From: Pseudomonadota bacterium
GTDB taxonomy: Bacteria; Pseudomonadota; Alphaproteobacteria; Rhizobiales; Xanthobacteraceae
Reading direction: 5' to 3'
Assembly: GCA_023392205.1 (NCBI GenBank)
Contig: JAEVZN010000304.1
Location: 1 to 5,026, forward strand
DNA length: 5,026 nucleotides
Positions 1 to 5,026 of this stretch are shown piece after piece. Both the position numbers and the translations under genes were made by a program. The notes beneath the pieces are model-generated. The model searched no databases, was not told where the DNA came from, and saw only the letters and a program-made list of their open reading frames with translations. The stretch's first letter is position 1; every line of letters begins with the position of its first letter.

Positions 1-1000
1 CCGAGCCGACCGGAGCCGGGAATTGCGCGGTGCAGATCAGACCGTCCGGCGCCACGATCTTCACCGGATCGAGCAGTCCCTGGTTCCACTGGATATCGAA
101 GCCCAGCGTGGTCAGGATACTGCCGGCGCAGCCTCCGTCCAGGCCCGATCGCGTTGCGTTGATAAAGCCGGGCGCCTGCTTGCTCGAACCGGAGAAGTCG
201 AGGGTCAGGCGGTCGCCTGACTTGGTCGCTTTGCAGTCGTTCTTGTTCAGAACGTTCTGATGGCCGTCATGCTCGATGAAGTCGGCGGCATGAACCGTGC
301 CGTCCGGCAATTCACGCAGTCGAGCGCGCAGTCGTGACTCGGATGAAGCAATCATGCGCCGCATGACCTCCGTCACGGTCTTAGCGCCATAGCGCTCGAC
401 GAGTTCGGTAATGCGGCGGCGTGCGACGTTCACGGTCGCGATAAAGGCGCGGATGTCGAGCCCGAGCTGGTCGGGAAGGCGGGACGCCGTCACGATCATC
501 TCGAGCACGTCCTCGCGAACCTCGCCCTGATCGACGAGCTTCACGCAGGGGATGCGGATGCCTTCCTGCCAGACTTCCTTCGCCTTCGGGCACCAGCTCG
601 CGAAATCCATGCCGCCGACATCGGTTTCGTGCGCCTCGACGCCCGCCCAGGCGATGATTTCGTCGCCGGCATAGATCGGGCCGATCATCTGCACGTCGTT
701 CTGATGCAGCGCGCCGATATAGGGATCGTTGCCGATGAAGATGTCGCCGTCCTTCACCTTGAGCTGCGGCTTTCCGTTGATATGCCTGATCACCTGGCCG
801 CAGACCGGCGCCTGGAACGAGACCTGGAATCCCATCGACACCACCTTGCCGTCCGGAAGGAACAGCCCGGTGAAAAAGTCCGACGCCTCGGTGACGGTGG
901 GAGAGCCGGACACCGCCTGCAGCGCGATGCGCATCTCCTCGGAGATGGCGACCAGGCGGTTCCGGATGACTTCGAAAGTGACAGCGTTGATCTCGCTCAT
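1..1000 (-). CDS. hyuB: Hydantoinase B / oxoprolinase-family subunit HyuB (partial, C-terminus off the left edge)
   Basis: Partner subunit of HyuA in an ATP-dependent cyclic-amide hydrolase (N-methylhydantoinase, 5-oxoprolinase or caprolactamase type) or a related ketone carboxylase; cytoplasmic. The frame is open from the ATG at 1000 to the window edge, giving 333 residues where the family usually has about 520-600, so the C-terminal third is missing because of the window and not by mutation. Visible family motifs are GNDPYIGALHQND (residues 90-102), VEAHETDVGG (121-130), GGCAG (about 281-285) and an NQGLLDP...APDG...FPAPVGS stretch at the end. H99, D102 and H124 reproduce the HxxD...H spacing of the metal ligands I recall for the acetone carboxylase alpha subunit, which suggests an intact active site. 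The start is set by a TGAGG ribosome site 8 bases upstream and by the 4-base ATGA overlap with the hyuA stop, implying translational coupling in one operon. Family assignment is firm; the substrate is unknown. Confidence 0.93.
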   Translation of the reverse strand, partial: MSEINAVTFEVIRNRLVAISEEMRIALQAVSGSPTVTEASDFFTGLFLPDGKVVSMGFQVSFQAPVCGQVIRHINGKPQLKVKDGDIFIGNDPYIGALHQNDVQMIGPIYAGDEIIAWAGVEAHETDVGGMDFASWCPKAKEVWQEGIRIPCVKLVDQGEVREDVLEMIVTASRLPDQLGLDIRAFIATVNVARRRITELVERYGAKTVTEVMRRMIASSESRLRARLRELPDGTVHAADFIEHDGHQNVLNKNDCKATKSGDRLTLDFSGSSKQAPGFINATRSGLDGGCAGSILTTLGFDIQWNQGLLDPVKIVAPDGLICTAQFPAPVGS

Positions 1001-3087
1001 GATGCGAGCCTCACATGAATGTTGCCGAAACGGTCTGCCTTTGCGGTGGCGCCGGGTGGCACCACGACACTCTGGCCGGGGAATTCGATGATGGCGGGGC
1101 CTTGCGCGGTCTCGCCTTCATTCGGGAAGGAGGTGCGGTAGATCGCGGTATCGACCGCGGCCTTGGCATCGCGGAAGAACACGGGGCGCTTGCCACGCGG
1201 CTCGAAGGCTTCGCCCTTGGTGGCAAGAGCGGGCGGGGGCAGGGCGCCCGTGCCCATGATGCGCACCGAGATCAGTTCGTAACCGGCATTGGAGAAGGCC
1301 GCGCCGCGCCCGAACAGCGTCTCGTATTGCGACTCGAAGGTCTCCGTCACCTTGCGGAACGTATCGAGGGTGAAGGTCTCGTCCTCGAACGGGATGTCGA
1401 GGTGATTGGTCTGGCCGCGGAACTTGATGGCGACAAAGCGCTCGACGGCGATGGCGCCCTTTGGCCCGGCAAGTGCGAGATTGTCGCGCACCTCCTGCGT
1501 TGCGGATTTCACGGCCGCGGTGACATGTGACAATTGTTCGGCGCTCGGCACCGCACCCGGCGAGATGCGTGCATAGGCCGGACGCTCCGCGGTGAAGCCG
1601 AGATCGGAATTGCCGGTGCCATAGGCGGATTCGGCCGTTGCCGCTGCCGGCACGATGAAGCTGTCGAGGCCGAGTTCGTCGCTCAGCACCCAGGCATGCG
1701 ACGGACCGGCACCCCCATTGGCGAGCAGCGTGAAGTCGCGCGGATCGTAGCCGCGTTCGATGGTCATGCGGCGCAAGAGATCGGCCATCTTGCTGTCGAG
1801 GATCTGCCGGATGCTCCAGGCCGCCTCGGTCACCGTCATGCCGAGCGGCCTGGCGACATGCTCGTCGATGGCGCGGCGCGCCGCCTCCACATCGAGTGTC
1901 ATGCGTCCGCCGATGAAATTGGCCGGATCGAGAACGCCGAGCACAAGGTCGGCATCGGTCGCGGTCGGGCGCGTGCCGCCACGGCCATAACAGGCCGGTC
2001 CCGGATTGGCGCCGGCACTGCGCGGGCCGACCCGCAACTCGCCGAATTCCACATAGGCGATAGAGCCGCCGCCTGCGCCGATCGATTCCACGTCGATTGA
2101 ATGCACGCGGATATCGGCACCGGCCACGGAGATTTCCGAGCGCATGATCGGCTTGCCGGCCACGATCACGCCGACATCGAAGCTGGTGCCGCCGATATCC
2201 ATGGTGACGATATTGTCAAAACCGGCCTGTGCGCCGGTGGCGCGCGAACCCATCACGCCGCCTGCGGGACCGGAAAACAGTGCGAACGCGGGACGGTCGT
2301 TGAGAACGGCGGTCGGCAACACGCCGCCCGCACAGGTCATCATCAGCACCGGCACGGTCATGCCGGCCTGCTGCAGTTTCTGTTCGAGGCTTGCGAGGTA
2401 GCGGCCGGCGAGCGGCCCGAGCGCGGCATTGCCGGCGGTGGTCGACATGCGCGCATATTCGCCGACGCCGGGCGAGATCTCGTGCGAGACGCTGACAAAG
2501 ACGCCCGGCAATTCCTCGCCGACGATCTCGCGCAGACGTATCTCGTGTACCGGATTGTGGGTCGCCCAGAGCGTGCAGATGGCGACCGCCTCGATGCCGC
2601 GATCCTTGAGCGCGCGAATGGCGGCGCGCGCCTGTTTCTCGTCAAGCGGCTTGATGACATCGCCTTTCACGTCGATGCGTTCGTCGATCTCGATCACCAG
2701 GTCGCGCGGCACCAGCGGCGGAATCCGGTTGCGCAGATAGGCGTCGGTCCGCTCCAGCTCGTGCATGTCCGAGGTCTGACGCTTCAGCCGGCCGATCTCC
2801 AGCGTATCGGCAAAACCGCTGGTGGTAAGCACCGCGGTCTTCGCGGCATTGCCCGTCAGCAGCGCATTCAGCCCGACCGTCGTGCCGTGGCCGAAACGCT
2901 CGATCTGGCTGCAAAAATCCTCGAAGGAGAGCCCGTAGGCATCCGCCGCGAGCCCGATCGCATTGATGACGCCGCCCAGCACATCGCCGGTTGTCGGCGA
3001 TTTGAACACACGTGTCTGGCCGTCTCCGGCCGCAACCCAGAGATCGGTGAAAGTGCCTCCGACATCCGTTCCGATGAAGAAACCCAA
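997..3087 (-). CDS. hyuA: Hydantoinase A / oxoprolinase-family subunit HyuA (complete, TTG start)
   Basis: ATP-binding subunit of a two-subunit hydantoinase/oxoprolinase-type enzyme. In this family ATP is used to activate a cyclic amide for ring opening or, in acetone and acetophenone carboxylases, a ketone for carboxylation. The protein has 696 residues, the normal full length. Domains in order: Hydant_A_N (about 3-185) with the first phosphate motif GTDVGGTFTD (6-15) and GHGTTVGLNALLTG (66-79); Hydantoinase_A core (about 200-490) with SGPAGGV (272-278), the second phosphate motif DIGGTSFDV (297-305), GAGGGSIA (337-344), GANPGPACYGRGG (359-371), RGYDPRDF (445-452) and NGGAGPSHA (457-465); and a C-terminal domain (about 505-690) with FRGQTNHLDIPF (556-567). 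GRGAAFSNAGYE (593-604) recalls the carboxylase-like branch, a weak hint only. No in-frame ATG or GTG exists between the upstream stop at 3145-3147 and the TTG at 3087. A GGGAGA ribosome site sits 5 bases before that TTG, and the family motif begins five codons later. It is the first gene of the hyuAB operon and diverges from tetR. Confidence 0.96.
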   Translation of the reverse strand: MGFFIGTDVGGTFTDLWVAAGDGQTRVFKSPTTGDVLGGVINAIGLAADAYGLSFEDFCSQIERFGHGTTVGLNALLTGNAAKTAVLTTSGFADTLEIGRLKRQTSDMHELERTDAYLRNRIPPLVPRDLVIEIDERIDVKGDVIKPLDEKQARAAIRALKDRGIEAVAICTLWATHNPVHEIRLREIVGEELPGVFVSVSHEISPGVGEYARMSTTAGNAALGPLAGRYLASLEQKLQQAGMTVPVLMMTCAGGVLPTAVLNDRPAFALFSGPAGGVMGSRATGAQAGFDNIVTMDIGGTSFDVGVIVAGKPIMRSEISVAGADIRVHSIDVESIGAGGGSIAYVEFGELRVGPRSAGANPGPACYGRGGTRPTATDADLVLGVLDPANFIGGRMTLDVEAARRAIDEHVARPLGMTVTEAAWSIRQILDSKMADLLRRMTIERGYDPRDFTLLANGGAGPSHAWVLSDELGLDSFIVPAAATAESAYGTGNSDLGFTAERPAYARISPGAVPSAEQLSHVTAAVKSATQEVRDNLALAGPKGAIAVERFVAIKFRGQTNHLDIPFEDETFTLDTFRKVTETFESQYETLFGRGAAFSNAGYELISVRIMGTGALPPPALATKGEAFEPRGKRPVFFRDAKAAVDTAIYRTSFPNEGETAQGPAIIEFPGQSVVVPPGATAKADRFGNIHVRLAS
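1009..1013 (-). promoter_or_regulatory. Ribosome binding site of hyuB
   Basis: TGAGG on the minus strand lies 8 bases before the hyuB ATG and inside the last codons of hyuA. It supports the ATG at 1000 as the start and independent re-initiation at the ATGA overlap. Confidence 0.55.
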
Positions 3088-3092
3088 GATCG

Positions 3093-3098
3093 TCTCCC
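3093..3098 (-). promoter_or_regulatory. Ribosome binding site deciding the TTG start of hyuA
   Basis: GGGAGA on the minus strand is followed by 5 bases and then TTG at 3087. An ATG at 3100-3098 overlaps the site but is out of frame with HyuA (13 bases from ATG to TTG), so the TTG is the only well-placed start for the conserved reading frame. Confidence 0.65.
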
Positions 3099-3188
3099 AT
3101 GCTACGCTGTGCCGCAGCTTCTGTCGTTTTCTTGTCTTTGGCGCTCATCGATAACAAATTGCTCGCATCGACCAGCCCGTTGGTCTAG

Positions 3189-3206
3189 AGTTGAACAACT
3201 GTACAA
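3189..3206. promoter_or_regulatory. Candidate TetR-family operator (imperfect palindrome)
   Basis: TTGAACA-AC-TGTACAA at 3191-3206 is a 7-2-7 inverted repeat in which 6 of 7 arm positions are symmetric. An overlapping reading, AGTTG-AA-CAACT at 3189-3200, is a perfect 5-2-5 palindrome. Size and place suit a TetR dimer site. The 7-2-7 form resembles the published RutR consensus (TTGACCA-nn-TGGTCAA), though the inner positions differ. It lies within the candidate hyuA promoter, so bound protein would block transcription. Its role as operator is inferred from position and symmetry only. Confidence 0.45.
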
Positions 3207-3218
3207 GTCGGATGTCAA
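3190..3218 (-). promoter_or_regulatory. Candidate sigma70-type promoter of hyuAB
   Basis: On the minus strand a perfect TTGACA (3218-3213) is followed by a 17-base spacer and TTCAAC (3195-3190), a weak -10 with 3 of 6 consensus bases. The palindrome fills most of the spacer and -10. It would leave an untranslated leader of roughly 95 bases before the TTG at 3087. The -35 is convincing and the -10 is not. Confidence 0.35.
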
Positions 3219-3219
3219 T
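3191..3219 (+). promoter_or_regulatory. Possible promoter of the tetR-type gene
   Basis: TTGAAC (3191-3196), a 17-base spacer and GTCAAT (3214-3219) form a weak plus-strand promoter that mirrors and overlaps the hyuA promoter across the same palindrome. If real, one bound repressor dimer would control both directions. Both boxes are imperfect, so this is a tentative reading. Confidence 0.2.
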
Positions 3220-3324
3220 GGTGCGCTGCATCGAGGCGCGCGTCGATCCGGGGAAAAGAACGGGACCAAATCCCGTCAGGAAACGTGACTGCCTCGTCAT
3301 GCGCTTTGCAGCGCTGCGAAAAAC

Positions 3325-3331
3325 GGAAGGG
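3325..3331 (+). promoter_or_regulatory. Ribosome binding site favouring the TTG start of the tetR-type gene
   Basis: GGAAGGG lies 9 bases before the TTG at 3341. The competing in-frame ATG at 3299 has only an AGGAAA about 15 bases upstream, which is too far for good initiation. Confidence 0.45.
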
Positions 3332-3340
3332 AAAATTGCC

Positions 3341-4027
3341 TTGAGCGGCAAGACTGCACGCAACGGTAGCAACACGGCGACGGCGATCCTCGATGCCGCG
3401 GAGAGCCTGTTTGCCGCATCGAGCTTCGATATCGTGTCGATGCGCGATGTTGCGGCGAAAGCGCGCGTACCGCTCGGGCTGATCAATTACCATTTTCAGA
3501 GCAAGGACAAATTGTTCGAAGCCATCGTGGCGCGCCGCTCGGACTATTTCACGGCGCGACGCCGCGAGGCCTTTGCTGGTCTCACGGGCGAGCCCGGATT
3601 GCGCGAGGTGCTGGATGTATTCTTCAGGCCGTATCTGGAAGTGATGCTGCATGGCGGACCGGGCTGGCGGGCCTATGCGCGGTTGCTGGCGCAGACCGGA
3701 CAGACGCAACGCTGGTCGCGGCTGATTACCAAGCATTTCAGGGATACGCAGGAACTGATCCTCGACGCGCTGACCAGGGCCGATCCGCGTCTCACCAAGG
3801 AAGCGGCGGCCCGCGGCTATGTGCATATGGTGTCGGTCATGTTTGGAATGTTCGCCGCCAACGATCTGCTGAATGTGATTTCGCGGCGGGCCTATTCGGG
3901 ACGCGATCTGGAGCGCGCCTATGAATTCGCGTTGCCGTTTCTCACCGGCGCCTTCGAGGCCCTCGCGGCGGCAACGGTTGAGATCGAACGGACCGATCTT
4001 CAGCGCGCGAAGGCTGTCGGTGCATGA
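3341..4027 (+). CDS. TetR/AcrR-family transcriptional regulator
   Basis: Probable ligand-responsive repressor of the adjacent hyuAB genes and possibly of itself and the transporter. From the TTG the protein has 228 residues, within the usual 190-240. The N-terminal DNA-binding domain (about residues 12-62) reads TATAILDAAESLFA, then the helix-turn-helix VSMRDVAAKARVPLGLINYHF (32-52) with the family's typical YHF, followed by SKDKLFEAI. The rest (about 65-228) is a helical, poorly conserved ligand-binding and dimerisation domain containing aromatic and Met-rich stretches such as VHMVSVMFGMFA. Start choice: the TTG has a GGAAGGG site 9 bases upstream, and its product SGKTARNGSN... looks like a normal TetR N-terminus. 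An ATG at 3299 would add 14 residues (242 total). Still longer starts back to 3191 would put the operator inside the gene and are unlikely. Divergent placement from hyuA is the usual layout for a local repressor. The ligand is not deducible. Confidence 0.9.
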   Translation: MSGKTARNGSNTATAILDAAESLFAASSFDIVSMRDVAAKARVPLGLINYHFQSKDKLFEAIVARRSDYFTARRREAFAGLTGEPGLREVLDVFFRPYLEVMLHGGPGWRAYARLLAQTGQTQRWSRLITKHFRDTQELILDALTRADPRLTKEAAARGYVHMVSVMFGMFAANDLLNVISRRAYSGRDLERAYEFALPFLTGAFEALAAATVEIERTDLQRAKAVGA

Positions 4028-4081
4028 TCTGAAAGGTTATGGAGTTTGGAGCACGTATCGCCAAAATACTTGTCGCAAAGA

Positions 4082-4097
4082 CGCGGGGTCAACCGCG
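4082..4097 (+). other. Small GC-rich inverted repeat upstream of the transporter gene
   Basis: CGCGG (4082-4086), loop GGTCAA, CCGCG (4093-4097) can form a 5-pair stem 18 bases before the ribosome site of the downstream gene. No run of T follows, so it is not a standard intrinsic terminator. It could be a weak attenuating or stabilising hairpin, or chance in GC-rich DNA. Confidence 0.2.
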
Positions 4098-4115
4098 CTG
4101 ACTTACTCATCCAAT

Positions 4116-4120
4116 GGAGG
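4116..4120 (+). promoter_or_regulatory. Ribosome binding site of the substrate-binding protein gene
   Basis: GGAGG followed by AAAGC and then ATG at 4126 is a near-ideal site with 5-base spacing. It fixes the start and predicts strong translation, as usual for a periplasmic binding protein. Confidence 0.75.
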
Positions 4121-4125
4121 AAAGC

Positions 4126-5026
4126 ATGAAGAGACTTCTGACAATCACTCTGGCCGGTGCCATGGCTGCCGCATTGACGGCGGCTCCGGCCCTTGCGCAG
4201 AAAAAGGTCACGTTCGGACATCAAATGGTGTTCGATCTTGCGCCAATTCTTCTGGCCCAAGAAAAGGGATTCTTCGCCAAGCACGGCATCGAAGTGGCGC
4301 TGAAGCCAATCCCGCTCAATTCGCAGAATCCCGCGGCGCTCGAAAGCGGAGAGGTGGACATCACCATGCCGACGGCCACCGTGATGCTGCAGGCGCTGAG
4401 TGGCGGCCTCGATCATGTGGCTGTGTCCGGCTATACCGAAACCATCAAGACCGACAATAATTTCGGCGTGGTCGTGCGGCCCGAATCCAACATCAAGACG
4501 CCGGCCGATTTCGTTGGCAAGAAAGTCGGCGTGCCGGGCCTGAATGCGGCTTTGCATGTGATGTTCCGCGAATGGCTGAACATGAAAGGTGTCGACTGGA
4601 AGAAGGTCGAGTTCGTCGAGACGCAATTCCCGCTGATGGAGGGAATTCTCAAGGGAGGCTCCGTCGATGCGGTGGTGGCCATTGAGCCGTTCATGAGCCG
4701 GATCACCGGAAACAAGGCCGGCGAAATTCTCGCACGTCATGTCCGCGAACTGCCTGAAGGGATGAGCATCACTCTGTTCTCGGCGAAACGCTCATGGGCC
4801 GATGCCAATCCGGATGCCATCAAGGCGTATCGCGCGGGCTTCGATGAAGGCTCCGCCTATGCGCATGCCAATCCGGATGAGGCGCGTGCGGTCGTTGCCA
4901 AGTTCCTGAAACTGCCGCCGCCTGCCGTCGCGTCGGTGTCGATCCCGGCCTTCCATTCCAAGCTCAGCGAGAAGAACCTGAGCCCCTGGGTGTCGATCAT
5001 GAAGTCGGAGGATATGCTGCGCGATT
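4126..5026 (+). CDS. ABC transporter periplasmic substrate-binding protein, SsuA/NMT1/TauA-like (partial, C-terminus off the right edge)
   Basis: Periplasmic receptor of an ABC importer in the nitrate/sulfonate/taurine and NMT1/THI5-like group. The window holds 300 residues, of about 320-340 expected. Residues 1-24 form a Sec signal peptide: KR at 2-3, a hydrophobic Ala/Leu-rich core, and an ALA cleavage motif ending at 24 before QKK. No lipobox cysteine is seen, so it should be a free periplasmic protein. Family hallmarks are DLAPILLAQEKGFFAKHGIEV (from 37), ALESGEVDI (71-79), the hinge-side KTPADFVGKKVGVPG (124-138), KGGSVDAVVAIEPF (176-189) and two ANPD helix starts near the C-terminus. 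It reads in the same direction as the tetR-type gene, 98 bases downstream. Permease and ATPase genes would be expected beyond the edge. The group binds very varied ligands (sulfonates, pyrimidine precursors, aromatics), so the substrate is unassigned; the hyuAB neighbourhood suggests a nitrogenous ring compound or its precursor, by inference only. Confidence 0.92.
   Translation, partial: MKRLLTITLAGAMAAALTAAPALAQKKVTFGHQMVFDLAPILLAQEKGFFAKHGIEVALKPIPLNSQNPAALESGEVDITMPTATVMLQALSGGLDHVAVSGYTETIKTDNNFGVVVRPESNIKTPADFVGKKVGVPGLNAALHVMFREWLNMKGVDWKKVEFVETQFPLMEGILKGGSVDAVVAIEPFMSRITGNKAGEILARHVRELPEGMSITLFSAKRSWADANPDAIKAYRAGFDEGSAYAHANPDEARAVVAKFLKLPPPAVASVSIPAFHSKLSEKNLSPWVSIMKSEDMLRD

Larger units (their letters stand above)
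3088..3340. promoter_or_regulatory. Divergent intergenic control region between hyuA and the tetR-type gene
   Basis: These 253 bases lie between the two divergent TTG starts. The part from about 3121 to 3215 is visibly richer in A and T than the coding sequence on either side, as expected for a promoter region. It holds the palindrome at 3189-3206 and candidate promoters on both strands. The plus-strand frame of the regulator stays open back to 3191, but this extension carries no TetR-like sequence and would run across the palindrome, so I treat most of it as untranslated leader. Confidence 0.6.
4028..4125 (+). other. Gap between the tetR-type gene and the substrate-binding protein gene
   Basis: These 98 bases hold no gene. 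TTGGAG at 4046-4051 followed by ATACTT at 4066-4071 could be a poor promoter, but the spacing of 14 is short. A small hairpin lies at 4082-4097. The two genes may share a transcript, with the gap as leader of the transporter gene, or the transporter may have its own promoter here. Sequence alone does not decide. Confidence 0.3.

Noticed and set aside
1530..1537. ACAATTGT palindrome inside hyuA as a second operator
   Set aside because: Only an 8-base symmetry that does not extend and does not match the intergenic element; it lies within a conserved coding region and is expected by chance.
2642..3157. Minus-strand frame of 171 codons that includes the ATG at 3100
   Set aside because: Out of frame with HyuA and overlapping its conserved N-terminal domain; the translation is Arg/Cys/Ala-rich and matches no family.
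1015..3288. Chain of long plus-strand open frames opposite hyuA, the longest of 395 codons at 2101-3288
   Set aside because: They lie exactly antisense to a gene with clear family motifs throughout. Their translations are His/Arg/Gly/Ala-rich with no recognisable domain, as expected for the complement of a GC-rich coding frame.
3215..3826. Minus-strand open frame of 203 codons opposite the tetR-type gene
   Set aside because: Antisense shadow of a clear TetR coding sequence; no domain signal and Arg/Gln/His-rich composition.
4082..4097. The inverted repeat as an intrinsic terminator of the tetR-type gene
   Set aside because: The stem is only five pairs and has no following T-run, so termination is not supported.
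4000..4740. Minus-strand open frame of 246 codons opposite the binding-protein gene
   Set aside because: The opposite strand has a signal peptide, an ideal ribosome site and family motifs. This frame is an antisense shadow.

Overview
The window is a GC-rich, tightly packed stretch of bacterial chromosome or large replicon. Codon use, protein style and the arrangement of catabolic genes suggest an alphaproteobacterium, most likely of the Hyphomicrobiales (Bradyrhizobium/Rhodopseudomonas-like). That placement is an impression from the translated proteins and was not checked by a search.

Layout. On the minus strand, reading right to left from about position 3087 to the left edge, lie two translationally coupled genes. 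They encode the two subunits of an ATP-dependent hydantoinase/oxoprolinase-type enzyme: HyuA (complete, 696 residues, TTG start) and HyuB (first 333 residues, cut by the left edge). They overlap by the classic ATGA junction at 997-1000. On the plus strand, diverging from hyuA, lies a TetR-family regulator (about 3341-4027). After a 98-base gap comes a periplasmic substrate-binding protein of the SsuA/NMT1/TauA-like ABC-transporter class (4126 to the right edge, cut). The 253 bases between the two divergent starts hold an imperfect palindrome at 3189-3206. It sits inside a plausible hyuA promoter and is a good candidate for the TetR protein's operator.

How the genes fit together. The simplest reading is a substrate-inducible catabolic module. 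The ABC transporter, whose permease and ATPase would be expected beyond the right edge, imports a small compound. HyuA/HyuB then opens a cyclic amide/imide or carboxylates a ketone-like compound at the cost of ATP. The divergent TetR protein controls both sides. The substrate cannot be read from the sequence: hydantoins, 5-oxoproline, lactams such as caprolactam, and acetone or aryl-ketone carboxylation are all known in this enzyme family.

I see no tRNA, rRNA, CRISPR array, insertion sequence or phage gene. No completely new system is evident. The least explained parts are the divergent operator region, the two TTG starts and the unknown substrate of the module.
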